Positions 1 through 9,604 of a stretch of 64,000 nt of DNA are shown one piece after another. Under the pieces are notes generated by a model. That model saw nothing but the letters and a program-made list of their open reading frames with translations. It did not search any database and was not told the origin of the DNA. Position 1 is the first letter of the stretch, and the number at the start of each line of letters is the position of its first letter. Origin of the DNA: G963665925 sp963676345 (GTDB lineage Bacteria; Bacillota; Clostridia; Peptostreptococcales; Acidaminobacteraceae); the NCBI GenBank assembly GCA_963676345.2, contig CAXXTS010000001.1:558001-622000 (forward strand). Reading direction: 5' to 3'. The position numbers were made by a program, and so were the translations under genes.

Positions 1-427
1 ACAATTTTTCATTTGTAATTTTAAAGTGGTTTTGACAGAGCCACTTGCGCAGTTGATCCTGAGCAACCATCGGCTGTAGTATAAATTGCTTCACAGACCT
101 AGTCATTTCAGGTCTTTCAACCAGTATGTCACGAATTAGCAGTCCGCCCATTCCAGCAATAATGACCGTGTCAACTTCCCCTACTTTATACGGAAGCAGC
201 CCGCCCCCTAACCTGACATCGATTTTCTCAAGAAGGCCCGCCCCTTGAACTGCCTGCTTCGCATTCTCAGTTGGACCTGCATTTATATCTGTTGCAATAG
301 CACTGTTGCAAATACCATTCTCTATTAAGTATATAGGTACATAGCCGTGGTCTGTGCCAACATCACCTATAACGGAACCCGGCTGAACCAAATCGGCAAT
401 GGTCTGCAGTCTTGGTGTGAGTTTCAT
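1..427 (-). CDS. trmK: tRNA (adenine(22)-N1)-methyltransferase TrmK, 3' part cut by window edge
   Basis: I translated the minus strand from the ATG at 427 and the frame stays open to the window edge, giving about 142 residues of the N-terminal part. The SAM-binding motif VIGDVGTDHGYVPIYL and the following AIATDINAGP and DTVIIAGMGG segments are typical of the TrmK/YqfN family, which makes m1A22 in tRNA using SAM. It lies downstream of rpoD in the same orientation, the same neighbourhood as in Bacillus. A terminator between the two suggests trmK is at least partly transcribed separately. The C-terminal coiled-coil region lies outside the window. Identification is by motif and context; confidence is high. 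Confidence 0.88.
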   Translation of the reverse strand, partial: MKLTPRLQTIADLVQPGSVIGDVGTDHGYVPIYLIENGICNSAIATDINAGPTENAKQAVQGAGLLEKIDVRLGGGLLPYKVGEVDTVIIAGMGGLLIRDILVERPEMTRSVKQFILQPMVAQDQLRKWLCQNHFKITNEKL

Positions 428-452
428 CAATCTTTCTCCTCATCTTTTACTA

Positions 453-483
453 CAAAAAACGAGCCATTTCCATGGCTCGTTTG
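453..483 (-). terminator. Intrinsic terminator after rpoD
   Basis: An 11-bp stem (457-467 with 472-482) reads AAACGAGCCAT / ATGGCTCGTTT with a 4-nt loop. On the minus strand it is followed by a run of T, so it should end the dnaG-rpoD transcript before trmK. Confidence 0.85.
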
Positions 484-507
484 AATACGTTTATCCTAAA
501 AAGCTGA

Positions 508-1623
508 TTACTCCAGATAATCTTTAAGTTTTTTGCTTCTTGAAGGATGCTTAAGCTTTCTAAGAGCCTTTGCTTCGATCTGACGGATACGCTCACGGGT
601 AACCTCAAACTTCTTACCAACCTCTTCTAGCGTTCTTGCACGTCCATCTTCAAGACCAAATCTCAATTTAAGCACTTTTTGCTCACGCGGTGTCAGCGTT
701 TCAAGTACTTCGATCAACTGTTCTTTTAGCATTGAAAACGCAGCAGCTTCAGCAGGTGCTGGTGCATCGTTATCAGGAATAAAATCACCCAAATGACTGT
801 CTTCCTCTTCACCAATCGGTGTTTCAAGTGAAACAGGTTCTTGTGCAATTTTAAGGATTTCACGTACTTTTTCAACGCTCATATCCATTTCCTTCGCAAT
901 CTCTTCTGGTTTAGGTTCACGACCCAATTCCTGAAGGAGTTGACGTGATACACGTATCAGCTTGTTGATTGTCTCAACCATATGAACCGGAATACGAATG
1001 GTACGTGCCTGATCGGCAATAGCGCGTGTAATTGCCTGACGAATCCACCAAGTTGCATATGTCGAGAACTTGTAGCCTTTTCTCCAGTCAAACTTTTCAA
1101 CTGCTTTAATAAGGCCTAGGTTACCCTCCTGAATCAAGTCAAGGAATAGCATACCTCTTCCCACATATCTCTTTGCGATACTTACAACAAGACGGAGATT
1201 CGCCTCACAGAGTTTTTTCTTAGCCAGTTCATCGCCAGCTTCCATACGTTTAGCAAGATCGATCTCTTCTTCACCTGACAGAAGCGGAACCTTACCAATT
1301 TCTTTTAGATACATTCTTACAGGATCGTCAATGCTGACCCCTTTAGGCACTGTAATCTCTGCTTCTACTTTTTCTTCTTCTTGGTCTTCTTCGCCAGCTT
1401 TGATATCGGCATCTGCGTCTACATCGTCATCGTTATCTGCAATGACATCAATTCCCATTGCTGCCAGTGAATCATAAATATCTTCAATTTGATTCTTGTC
1501 GATTTCGATTTCACTCAGCGCATTCCCAATCTCAGAGTAAGTCAAGGAGCCTTTTTTCTTACCAAGTTCAGTCAAAGCCTTCACCGCTTCAACTTGCTTA
1601 GTATCGATTTTTTTCTTAGCCAA
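508..1623 (-). CDS. rpoD: Primary RNA polymerase sigma factor RpoD/SigA
   Basis: This is the housekeeping sigma-70 factor that directs RNA polymerase to vegetative promoters. Visible are an acidic N-terminal region, region 1.2/2 (DPVRMYLKEIGKVPLL through YATWWIRQAITRAIADQ), region 3, and the region 4.2 helix-turn-helix (VTRERIRQIEAKALRKLKHP). I place the start at the TTG at 1623, not at the ATG at 1665. AGAAAGGAGG lies 7 nt upstream of the TTG, while the ATG at 1665 overlaps the end of dnaG and has no good ribosome binding site. This gives 371 residues, the usual length for Gram-positive SigA. It follows dnaG with a 25-nt gap, the classic macromolecular-synthesis operon order. Confidence 0.97.
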   Translation of the reverse strand: MAKKKIDTKQVEAVKALTELGKKKGSLTYSEIGNALSEIEIDKNQIEDIYDSLAAMGIDVIADNDDDVDADADIKAGEEDQEEEKVEAEITVPKGVSIDDPVRMYLKEIGKVPLLSGEEEIDLAKRMEAGDELAKKKLCEANLRLVVSIAKRYVGRGMLFLDLIQEGNLGLIKAVEKFDWRKGYKFSTYATWWIRQAITRAIADQARTIRIPVHMVETINKLIRVSRQLLQELGREPKPEEIAKEMDMSVEKVREILKIAQEPVSLETPIGEEEDSHLGDFIPDNDAPAPAEAAAFSMLKEQLIEVLETLTPREQKVLKLRFGLEDGRARTLEEVGKKFEVTRERIRQIEAKALRKLKHPSRSKKLKDYLE

Positions 1624-1648
1624 TTGACTTCCCTCCTTTCTACCACTA

Positions 1649-3499
1649 CTATTCGCGTTTTTCATTAAGTACCCTACTTATCTCTTCAGCGATCTGCTGT
1701 TGTTCACGGAAGAGCTTTCTCAAGAGCTCCTGCTTTTCTTTTATGTCGTCTCGCTCACTGCTTAAACTCTGAGTTAGCATATTCACTTCCGCTTTCTTTT
1801 CACTCAAAAGCTTTTTAAGGACGAGTTCTCTATGTGACCTTCTTGTAGCAAGAATCTCCTTCTGAACATTTTCGATTGGAATATGATTGTGCATAAGCTT
1901 TTCAATAGCAACCACAATCTTCAAATCTAAATCTTCAGAAGCAATATTTAATTTAAAGGAATCATACTTTTCGTAGTAACCCCGCAAGTATAAAAATATA
2001 CTACGAATATGCTCAAATTGCAAGTCATTTATATCCATATTAGACATCAAATGCTCAAAACCCTTCTTGGAATCCAGTACAATTTCAAGAAGACGTCTCT
2101 CAACCGCAAGCAGGGGCCCATTTTCTTTTTTTCGAACAGCACTTTCTAGCTTCGATTGCTCTCTTACGGGTTCATTAATATTTTTTTTAGCACCGCCGGA
2201 ATGTACCGCTCCAATTTCCTGATGAATCAACTCAGGTTTGACCATAGCTTGCTTTGCAACTTTATTGATGTAAATATTGCGTTCTACTGCATCGGTGACT
2301 GTTTTAAGGATTTCAACAGCCCCTTTAATATAATCAATACGGTCTTCATCTTGTCTGAGGTCTAATCCAACTCGAATTAAGTCCAGTCTAAAGTCTACCG
2401 TACTTTTGGCATTCTCAACACGTTCATTAAAGACTTCACGCCCCATTTTCCTAATAAAGTCATCCGGGTCCATGTTATCGCCCAGTGTGAGAATTTTAAC
2501 CTTTGCATCTGCATCTTTCAAAACGTCAATGCTTCGCAGTGCCGCTTTTTGACCAGCACTGTCAGAGTCATAACAGATGATAATTTCATCTGCATACCTG
2601 CTTAGTACCTTGCCGTGCTGGGCAGTAAGTGCTGTTCCAAGTGTTGCCACTGCATTTTCAACACCCTGCTCATGGAGTGAAATCACATCCATATAGCCTT
2701 CTGTAACAATGACTTTTCTCGAATCACTAAGTGCACTTTTTGCGAAGTTCAAACCATACAGCGTGCTCGATTTATTAAAAATATCCGTTTCAGGAGAATT
2801 AAGATATTTGGGATTGGAGTTATCCATCACCCGTCCACCAAAAGCAATCACATTGCCTTTAATATCTCGAATTGGAAACATAAGTCTATTTCTAAAGTAG
2901 TCATAAACGTTTCCTTTAGCACTTTTAGCAACGAGGCCTGCACGAATCATGAGTCCCTCAATCTGAGCATTTTTTGCCAATCTCTTATGAAGAAAATGCC
3001 AGTCATCCGGCGCATAACCCAGTCCAAACTTCTTAATGATTTCAGGACTTAGTCCACGTGCCTTTATATACGCTTTCGCTTCATCTGATTTTTGCAGCTC
3101 CTTGTAATAGAGGATTGCTGCCTCTCTAGAAAGTGTATACAGTGCCTTTTTCAAATCATGAGATACTGCTACGTGCTTGTTGCCCTTGTTATCAAGCTTA
3201 TAGGCATCTATGTCTACGCCATACTTGTCCGCAAGATACTCAATCGCATCTAGAAAATCGAAACTTTCTATCTCTTGAATAAACTTAATGGCGTCTCCAC
3301 CAACACCACATCCAAAACAATGATAAAACTGCTTATCTTCTGACACAGAAAATGAAGGGGTCTTTTCACTGTGAAACGGGCATAATCCTTTATAGTTTCT
3401 GCCCGCTTTTTTGAGTGGTGTATATTCAGATATAAGATCGACAATATTTATGCTTTCAAGTATGACTTCAGTTATTCTATTGTCATATTTTGCACCCAT
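1649..3499 (-). CDS. dnaG: DNA primase DnaG
   Basis: DnaG makes RNA primers at the replication fork. The N-terminal CHC2 zinc domain is complete (C40, H43, C61, C64 in CPFHSEKTPSF...YHCFGCG). A TOPRIM catalytic core begins near residue 263 (VIVTEGYMDVISL) with the acidic DSDSAGQ motif about 45 residues later. The C-terminal portion is the DnaB helicase-interacting region. At 616 residues it has normal length. AAGGTGA lies just before the ATG. It is the first gene of the dnaG-rpoD unit; I could not identify a convincing promoter in the 266 bp upstream. Confidence 0.97.
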   Translation of the reverse strand: MGAKYDNRITEVILESINIVDLISEYTPLKKAGRNYKGLCPFHSEKTPSFSVSEDKQFYHCFGCGVGGDAIKFIQEIESFDFLDAIEYLADKYGVDIDAYKLDNKGNKHVAVSHDLKKALYTLSREAAILYYKELQKSDEAKAYIKARGLSPEIIKKFGLGYAPDDWHFLHKRLAKNAQIEGLMIRAGLVAKSAKGNVYDYFRNRLMFPIRDIKGNVIAFGGRVMDNSNPKYLNSPETDIFNKSSTLYGLNFAKSALSDSRKVIVTEGYMDVISLHEQGVENAVATLGTALTAQHGKVLSRYADEIIICYDSDSAGQKAALRSIDVLKDADAKVKILTLGDNMDPDDFIRKMGREVFNERVENAKSTVDFRLDLIRVGLDLRQDEDRIDYIKGAVEILKTVTDAVERNIYINKVAKQAMVKPELIHQEIGAVHSGGAKKNINEPVREQSKLESAVRKKENGPLLAVERRLLEIVLDSKKGFEHLMSNMDINDLQFEHIRSIFLYLRGYYEKYDSFKLNIASEDLDLKIVVAIEKLMHNHIPIENVQKEILATRRSHRELVLKKLLSEKKAEVNMLTQSLSSERDDIKEKQELLRKLFREQQQIAEEISRVLNEKRE

Positions 3500-3765
3500 A
3501 TAATCACCTTAACTGCCCCAGTAAACTATTTATTCTAGATACGGGGTGCATAACCCTTCTATTCTGTTTAAGAAACCATCGTTTCTGAATGCAAAATTTC
3601 ATTTGCCGTAAATCACAACATGAAAATTGCGCACAAATAATATTAGTTCTACACTTCTTTTAAAACTCCTTCTACTTTCAAATAAAAAATTGTGAATATC
3701 ATAAAATTTCTCTCTAAACTCTACATACCCATTAATTATGAATATATGTTGAGATAAAATTTGAG

Positions 3766-4770
3766 CTACTCCCAAAACTTTGGTACATAGATGGACTTGT
3801 ATTTGCGTACTGCATAGCGGTCCGTCATACCGGCAATATAATCTTTTACAGCTTCATTTCCAACATTAAGGTAGTCTTCATAACGTTCCTCAGGAAGCGC
3901 CTTAGGATGTTCTGAAAAGTACTTGTACAAAGACTTTACAATATAGCGCGCCTTCACTTCTTCACGCTTTGCTTCCTTATTTAAATAAACATGCTCAAAC
4001 ATAAAACTGCGTAGCCCTAAAAAAGCTTCCTTGATTTCAGAGCTCATTTGAATGTCGACTTGTCCCTCGCTTGAACGAATCACGTCCATAATGAGTGTAT
4101 TGATTCTCTGGCTGTGTGAGCTTCCAAGAATATTCAAATATTTTTTAGGAATATCACCCTTTTTTAAGATATGTCCCCGTATTGCATCATCAATATCATG
4201 ATTAATATAGGCTATACGGTCACACACCTTCACAATACGTCCTTCAAGGGTATATGGAATCTTTCCGCCTGTGTGGTTTAATATGCCATCACGCACCTCT
4301 TCTGTGAGATTCAAACCAACACGCCCCTTGCTGTTTCTTTCTAGATACTCAACAACCCTCAGGCTCTGCTCGTTATGCCTAAAACCTGATTCGTGTATTT
4401 CATTCAACTCACTTTCACCGCAGTGCCCAAAAGGCGTATGCCCTAAGTCATGCCCCATTGCTATTGCTTCAGTTAAGTCTTCATTAAGCCGCAGTACACG
4501 CGCAATGGTTCTTGAAATTTGTGAAACTTCAAGCGTATGCGTAAGCCGCGTTCTATAGTGGTCTCCCTCTGGAGATAAAAACACTTGTGTTTTATGCTTC
4601 AGCCTTCTAAACGATTTTGAGTGAATGATTCGGTCCCGATCTCGCTGGTAAGCTGTCCTCAGATTACATTCTTTTTCAGGTTCGACTCTGCCGCGGGTCT
4701 CGTCTACTTTAGCGGCAAAGGGACTAAGTATCTTGTGCTCCATTTCTTCCTGCTGCTCTCTAAAAATCAT
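3766..4770 (-). CDS. dgt: dGTP triphosphohydrolase-like HD protein
   Basis: An HD-superfamily metal-dependent phosphohydrolase of the dGTPase family, expected to release triphosphate from dNTPs. Metal-ligand motifs are visible in order: RLTHTLEVSQ, the GHDLGHTPFGH signature, and a later LNHTGG/DRIAYINHDIDD block. I prefer the ATG at 4770 (MIFREQQEEME), matching the usual N-terminus of clostridial homologues. A GTG at 4782 is also in frame but overlaps the GGTGGTG that looks like the ribosome binding site. It is upstream of dnaG, a common clostridial neighbourhood. The in vivo substrate cannot be told from sequence. Confidence 0.9.
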   Translation of the reverse strand: MIFREQQEEMEHKILSPFAAKVDETRGRVEPEKECNLRTAYQRDRDRIIHSKSFRRLKHKTQVFLSPEGDHYRTRLTHTLEVSQISRTIARVLRLNEDLTEAIAMGHDLGHTPFGHCGESELNEIHESGFRHNEQSLRVVEYLERNSKGRVGLNLTEEVRDGILNHTGGKIPYTLEGRIVKVCDRIAYINHDIDDAIRGHILKKGDIPKKYLNILGSSHSQRINTLIMDVIRSSEGQVDIQMSSEIKEAFLGLRSFMFEHVYLNKEAKREEVKARYIVKSLYKYFSEHPKALPEERYEDYLNVGNEAVKDYIAGMTDRYAVRKYKSIYVPKFWE

Positions 4771-4890
4771 AAAATTCACCACCAGTCATTTCGATGTCTA
4801 TTTCAAAAAAAGAAAAGAAAATCATTCTCACTTCACATTAGTAAGTATTCTACATAAGTAGAGCCACCCCTCTTTTTCATTTAAACTCAC

Positions 4891-4934
4891 AAAAAAAACT
4901 GTGAAAGGCACTTGAATCAAGTACGCTTTCACAG
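4891..4934 (-). terminator. Intrinsic terminator after ppdK
   Basis: CTGTGAAAG (4899-4907) pairs with CTTTCACAG (4926-4934), with a second inner pairing ACTTG/CAAGT. Minus-strand transcription then meets eight T. A separate hairpin AGGGCTAC/GTAGCCCT at 4951-4972 sits between the ppdK stop and this terminator but lacks a T run. Confidence 0.85.
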
Positions 4935-5014
4935 ATTTCACTTGCTCGTTAGGGCTACCTTTCAGTAGCCCTATGCCCTTTTGCTCACACACAAAAATAG
5001 CATTTTAGCTGGTC

Positions 5015-7636
5015 TTACTTATGTTTTATTGCAGCCTGGGCTGCAGAAAGTCTAGCAATTGGAACTCTATAAGGCGAACATGACACGTAGTCAAATTCAA
5101 GCGTTTGGCAAAATTCAATAGATGCAGGCTCACCACCATGCTCACCACAAATACCAATTTTCAGGTCTGGTTTTACCGAACGTGCCAAATCAACAGCGAT
5201 TTTCATCAGTTTGCCAACACCCTTTTGATCAATGGACTCAAATGGATCTCTCATAAAAATGTCTTTTGCTTTGTATTCTCCAATGAACTTACCAGCATCA
5301 TCTCTTGAGAATCCAAGTGTCATTTGCGTAAGATCATTTGTACCGAATGAGAAGAAGTCAGCATGCTGTGCAATTTCATCTGCCGTTAATGCAGCACGTG
5401 GCACCTCTATCATGGTCCCTACTTTAAACGGTACATCAACATCTGCTTCGTTCAGCATCTTTGCGCCGAGCTCACGAACCATATCTGAGAGCAGGGACAG
5501 TTCCTTATCATGCCCTACCAGCGGAATCATAATTTCAGGATGAACATCTATCCCCTCTACTTTTACAACATGAATAATCGCTTCAAAGATAGCTCTGCAC
5601 TGCATCATATAGATTTCTGGGTAGGTGATTGCCAGTCGGCAACCCCTATGACCAAGCATTGGGTTAAACTCTGAAAGTGTGTTCACAATTTCTTCAAGCT
5701 TTTCAAATGCCATCCCCATATCTTTAGCAAGCTCGTCTATGTCTTCTTTTTCATGCGGCAAGAACTCATGCAGTGGTGGATCAAGAAGTCGTACGGTTAC
5801 AGGACGACTGCCCATGGCTTTGAAAATGCCAATAAAATCTTCTCTTTGGAATGGCTGAAGCTGATCAAGTGCTTCCATACGCTCTTCTAGGTCTCTTGCA
5901 ACAATCATTTTTCTTACAATTGAAATTCTGTCTTCATCAAAGAACATGTGCTCAGTACGACAAAGACCAATTCCTTCGGCACCAAAGTCAACCGCTGCTG
6001 CTGCATCATGCGGCGTGTCTGCATTTGTACGTACACCCATAGTTCTGAACTCATCAGCCCACTCCATCAAAATTCCAAAGCTGCCTGTCAGTGCTACTTC
6101 TGTCGTTGGAATAACGCCTTCGTATACACAGCCTGTGTTTCCATCAAGTGAAATAAAATCACCTTCTTTGAATGTCATCGTTCCCACTCTAAAGAACTTT
6201 TGCTGTTCTTCAACATGAATTTCACTGCATCCTGCAACACAGCATTTACCCATGCCTCTTGCAACAACCGCTGCGTGAGATGTCATTCCACCACGTGCTG
6301 TCAAAATACCTTCTGCTGAAATCATACCTTCAATATCTTCAGGTGATGTCTCCGTACGCACAAGTATTGTCTTAATGCCTTTAGCCTTTGCTTCAACAAC
6401 ATCTTCAGAGTAGAAGCAAACTTTACCTGATGCTGCACCTGGTGATGCAGGCAGGCCCTTGCTCAATAGGTTAGCCTCCGCCAGTCCCTTTTCGTCAAAT
6501 GTTGGGTGTAACAGTTTATCTATATCCTTTGGATCAATACGCATCAGCGCTTCTTCTTTTGAAATAAGGCCTTCATTGACCATGTCAACAGCAATGTTAA
6601 CTGCCGCTGTGGCTGTTCTCTTGCCTGTTCTTGTTTGTAGGAAGTATAGCTTGCCTTTTTCTATTGTAAATTCAATATCCTGCATATCTCTGTAATGATT
6701 TTCCAGGTTATTAACCGCTTTTACAAAATCATCATATACAGAACGGTTTTTCTCAGCCAATTCTGAAACTGGCAGCGGTGTACGAATACCTGCTACAACA
6801 TCTTCGCCCTGCGCGTTCATTAGGAACTCACCAAACAGTGCTTTTTCGCCTGTCGATGGGTTTCTCGTAAATGCAACGCCTGTACCGGAATCATCACCCA
6901 TATTGCCAAATACCATGGACTGTACATTTACAGCCGTTCCTAGGTCATGCGGTATTTCATTGGCATTTCTATAGATAATGGCTCTTGGGTTGTTCCATGA
7001 ACTGAATACAGCTTCAATAGACATTTCCAGCTGCTTTTTAGGGTCTTGAGGAAAATCAAAACCTTTAAGATTGCGCACAACAACCTTATATTCTTCGATG
7101 ACATGCATCAAATCATCCGAATCGAGGTCTACATCATTTTCGACACCCTTGTTTGCTTTAATGCCCTCAAAGACTCTGTCAAAATGATACTTTTCAATTT
7201 CAAGCACGACGTCTCCAAACATTTGAATAAAACGTCTGTAACTGTCCATTGCAAATCTTCGATTTCCAGTGAGCTCAGCAATTTTTTCTACAGTTACATC
7301 GTTCATGCCAAGGTTAAGGACTGTATCCATCATACCTGGCATTGAAATAGCTGCACCTGATCTGACAGAAACAAGCAGGGGATTTTCCTCTCCGCCCAGT
7401 ACTTTACCTGTTTTCTTTTCAAGATCCTCTAGGTTCTCGAAAACTTGCGTCATAACTTCTTCTGCCATTTTTTCGCCGTCTTCATAGTACTTATTACAGA
7501 CTTCTGTTGTAATCGTAAATCCTGGAGGTACTGGCAGGCCAATTCTTTTCATCTCAGCCAAATTTGCCCCTTTACCTCCAAGAAGCAGTTTCATATCACC
7601 CTTGCCATCTTCAAAAGCGTAAACATATTTCATCAT
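5015..7636 (-). CDS. ppdK: Pyruvate, phosphate dikinase
   Basis: PPDK interconverts pyruvate, ATP and phosphate with PEP, AMP and pyrophosphate; anaerobes often use it glycolytically or for PEP synthesis. The N-terminal ATP-grasp domain starts LLGGKGANLAEMKRIGLPVPPG. The swivelling phosphohistidine domain carries GGMTSHAAVVARGMGK with its catalytic His and regulatory Thr. The C-terminal TIM barrel binds pyruvate/PEP (GTNDLTQMTLGFSRDD and GICGEHGG). At 873 residues it is full length. Two ATGs (7636 and 7633) follow AGGGGTGG; either could start. It lies 21 nt after ppsR, so enzyme and regulator are probably co-transcribed. Confidence 0.97.
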   Translation of the reverse strand: MMKYVYAFEDGKGDMKLLLGGKGANLAEMKRIGLPVPPGFTITTEVCNKYYEDGEKMAEEVMTQVFENLEDLEKKTGKVLGGEENPLLVSVRSGAAISMPGMMDTVLNLGMNDVTVEKIAELTGNRRFAMDSYRRFIQMFGDVVLEIEKYHFDRVFEGIKANKGVENDVDLDSDDLMHVIEEYKVVVRNLKGFDFPQDPKKQLEMSIEAVFSSWNNPRAIIYRNANEIPHDLGTAVNVQSMVFGNMGDDSGTGVAFTRNPSTGEKALFGEFLMNAQGEDVVAGIRTPLPVSELAEKNRSVYDDFVKAVNNLENHYRDMQDIEFTIEKGKLYFLQTRTGKRTATAAVNIAVDMVNEGLISKEEALMRIDPKDIDKLLHPTFDEKGLAEANLLSKGLPASPGAASGKVCFYSEDVVEAKAKGIKTILVRTETSPEDIEGMISAEGILTARGGMTSHAAVVARGMGKCCVAGCSEIHVEEQQKFFRVGTMTFKEGDFISLDGNTGCVYEGVIPTTEVALTGSFGILMEWADEFRTMGVRTNADTPHDAAAAVDFGAEGIGLCRTEHMFFDEDRISIVRKMIVARDLEERMEALDQLQPFQREDFIGIFKAMGSRPVTVRLLDPPLHEFLPHEKEDIDELAKDMGMAFEKLEEIVNTLSEFNPMLGHRGCRLAITYPEIYMMQCRAIFEAIIHVVKVEGIDVHPEIMIPLVGHDKELSLLSDMVRELGAKMLNEADVDVPFKVGTMIEVPRAALTADEIAQHADFFSFGTNDLTQMTLGFSRDDAGKFIGEYKAKDIFMRDPFESIDQKGVGKLMKIAVDLARSVKPDLKIGICGEHGGEPASIEFCQTLEFDYVSCSPYRVPIARLSAAQAAIKHK

Positions 7637-7657
7637 GATCCACCCCTCATCTAGGTA

Positions 7658-8476
7658 TTATTTCATCATTAATTTCTTAACTAAATCTAAAATTATGCCT
7701 GCTGTCTCTTCAACTGCCTTATTAGAAACATTGATAACTGGACATTTTAGTTTTTTCATAATTTTATCTGCGTATTCGAGTTCTTCAAGAATTCTGTCAA
7801 CATTTGCATATGTGGCCGTATTGCTTAGCCCAAGTGCTTTCAGTCTTTCTTGTCTAATTTCATTGAGCTTAATCGGGTCTGTTGTAAGTCCAATGATTTT
7901 ACTGGTTGGAATTTGATATAGCTCCTCAGGGATTGGGACCTCAGGAACAAGCGGTACATTCGCAACCTTTATGTTTTTATGTGCCAGATACATGCTCAGT
8001 GGTGTCTTTGACGTTCTTGAAACACCGATCAGTACAATATCTGCCTTTTTAATGCCCCTAGGATCTTTGCCATCGTCATACTTAACTGCGAATTCAATGG
8101 CTTCGACCTTCTTGAAGTACTTTTCATCTAGCCTATGTATGATACCCGGCTCTTTTATAGGCTCCATTTCAAGCAATTCGGAGAACTTGTTAATCAGCGG
8201 AGCCATTACGTCGATGTATGGAATGGAATGTTTTTCACATTCGCTTACAATTTTCTTTCCAACAATATCGACAACTGTAGTGAATACGACTATTGCCTGA
8301 TTTTCTCTACTGGCCTCGCCAATGATTTGAACGATACTCTCTTCTGTAGCTACATAAGAGTATTTCTTAATTTCATAGTTGGTATCCCTGAACTGTTCAG
8401 CAGTGGCTCTTGAAACCATGTCAGCCGTCTCACCCACTGAGTCCGAGAGAATGTATATTTTATATTTTTTACTCAT
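7658..8476 (-). CDS. ppsR: PPDK regulatory protein (bifunctional kinase/pyrophosphorylase, DUF299)
   Basis: This family (YqfL/PPDK regulatory protein) inactivates PPDK by ADP-dependent phosphorylation of a Thr next to the catalytic His, and reverses it by a phosphate-dependent reaction. The N-terminus has the family start KIYILSDSVGETADMVSRA, and the nucleotide-binding loop GVSRTSKTPLSMYLA lies near residue 151. Length (272 aa) is typical. It overlaps the upstream ccpN-like gene by 1 nt and precedes ppdK, so its target lies in the same operon. This supports PPDK rather than PEP synthase as substrate. Confidence 0.95.
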   Translation of the reverse strand: MSKKYKIYILSDSVGETADMVSRATAEQFRDTNYEIKKYSYVATEESIVQIIGEASRENQAIVVFTTVVDIVGKKIVSECEKHSIPYIDVMAPLINKFSELLEMEPIKEPGIIHRLDEKYFKKVEAIEFAVKYDDGKDPRGIKKADIVLIGVSRTSKTPLSMYLAHKNIKVANVPLVPEVPIPEELYQIPTSKIIGLTTDPIKLNEIRQERLKALGLSNTATYANVDRILEELEYADKIMKKLKCPVINVSNKAVEETAGIILDLVKKLMMK

Positions 8477-9138
8477 TATTTTCCTCCCTGAACCTTACTC
8501 CATATTTCAACAAACTGATTGGTAATGTTTGTTTTAGAGACCTTTCCAACGACTTTAAAGCAGCCGTCACCTTGATTTGAAATAGGCTCAACAACAGGCA
8601 GGCAATCTATTTGGTGTTCAATTATTTTTTTTGCAGCATATAATAAAGTGTCTTCTGCGCGTACATAAACGATATTCGGCATACGCGTCATAATCATCGC
8701 GACGGGAATTTTATTGACATCTGACCCGCCCATGGTCGTTTTTAACAAGTCCTTACGCGAAACCACGCCTGAAAGACAGCCACCCGTTGTCACAAATATG
8801 GTGCCAACATCTTCAAGGAACAGGGTCACGATAGTGTCATAGACCGATGTCTTTTCGTCAATTACAATGGGCATGGACTTCAAGCTACCTACCGGCTCAA
8901 GCCAGCGGTGATTCAATGCATCAGAATCAGCTTGTGTATCCTGCTCTTCGTTAACGAAGTATCCGATTTTAGGTTTTGCCGAAATAAGTCCTGACATTGA
9001 AAGAACCGACAAATCTGTTCGCAGTGCAGACCGTGTTACACTAAGCCGCTTTGCTATTTGATCGCCAGTTATAGGCTGATCAGACTTAATGATTTCTAGA
9101 ATCTCTCTCTGTCTTTCCTTTAGCTCTATTTGCACCAC
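8476..9138 (-). CDS. ccpN: CcpN-like transcriptional repressor (HTH plus two CBS domains)
   Basis: About 60 N-terminal residues form a winged-helix HTH (REILEIIKSDQPITGDQIAK, then LSVTRSALRTDLSVLSMSGL). The rest is a pair of CBS domains (residues about 80-215), the YqzB/CcpN layout. In Bacillus CcpN represses gluconeogenic genes and sits next to yqfL (ppsR), as here. The start is one of two adjacent GTG codons overlapping the GAGGTGGTG Shine-Dalgarno sequence. Repeated TATAGTG elements upstream probably form its own operator. It should sense adenine nucleotides through CBS, but the ligand here is inference. Confidence 0.88.
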   Translation of the reverse strand: MVQIELKERQREILEIIKSDQPITGDQIAKRLSVTRSALRTDLSVLSMSGLISAKPKIGYFVNEEQDTQADSDALNHRWLEPVGSLKSMPIVIDEKTSVYDTIVTLFLEDVGTIFVTTGGCLSGVVSRKDLLKTTMGGSDVNKIPVAMIMTRMPNIVYVRAEDTLLYAAKKIIEHQIDCLPVVEPISNQGDGCFKVVGKVSKTNITNQFVEIWSKVQGGK

Positions 9139-9146
9139 CTCATTTC

Positions 9147-9260
9147 GTGTGCACTATATTCATGCCAAATCTTTAACATAAATATATATTACACTATACA
9201 GACGATCAAATCAATATATAGTGTGCACTTATTTAAAATATTTTTTTATAGTGTACAATA
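9147..9260. promoter_or_regulatory. Four TATAGTG-type elements upstream of ccpN-like gene (candidate operators)
   Basis: Four near-identical sites occur within 114 bp: AATATAGTGCACAC (minus, 9147-9160), TATAGTGTA (minus, 9190-9198), TATAGTGTGCAC (plus, 9217-9228) and TATAGTGTACAATA (plus, 9247-9260). Two point left and two right. The cluster lies directly upstream of the CBS-domain repressor gene, so autoregulation is the simplest reading. Part of the motif resembles a -10 box, so some copies may also be promoter elements. Confidence 0.6.
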
Positions 9261-9410
9261 TTGAACATTCCTTGCCTTTTTGTTGCAGTATAATGCACAT
9301 GAACCTATCAAAATACAGTCCCAATCTGTTTGATATGTTCACTTCCAATTCATTTAATACCCACATTGGTGGGCTGTGTACCCGATATTTCTTAGCAGAT
9401 GGATCATGAT

Positions 9411-9463
9411 GAAAAAGACTCTGAAAAGCACGCGAGTCATTACTGTGCACTTTTCAGAGTCTG
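9411..9463 (-). terminator. Intrinsic terminator after glyS
   Basis: A 12-bp stem GACTCTGAAAAG (9417-9428) / CTTTTCAGAGTC (9450-9461) is followed on the minus strand by five T. It ends the glyS transcript. The remainder of 9139-9604 holds only the TATAGTG cluster; I see no gene there. Confidence 0.85.
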
Positions 9464-9604
9464 TTAATGTATTGCTGTGTTATTCATATAGTGTTGCTTT
9501 ATACTTTTACATAAATGATCACGCCATCCTATTATCCAATTTGCAAACTGGCATACATCGCAAATGATCATTTAAGCTTCGTCATAGTTCATGATGACTT
9601 GAAT

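Noticed and set aside
3500..3765. Promoter for dnaG-rpoD
   Set aside because: No convincing -35/-10 pair or sigma-H-like sequence could be fixed by eye; only a small GAAAC/GTTTC hairpin is present.
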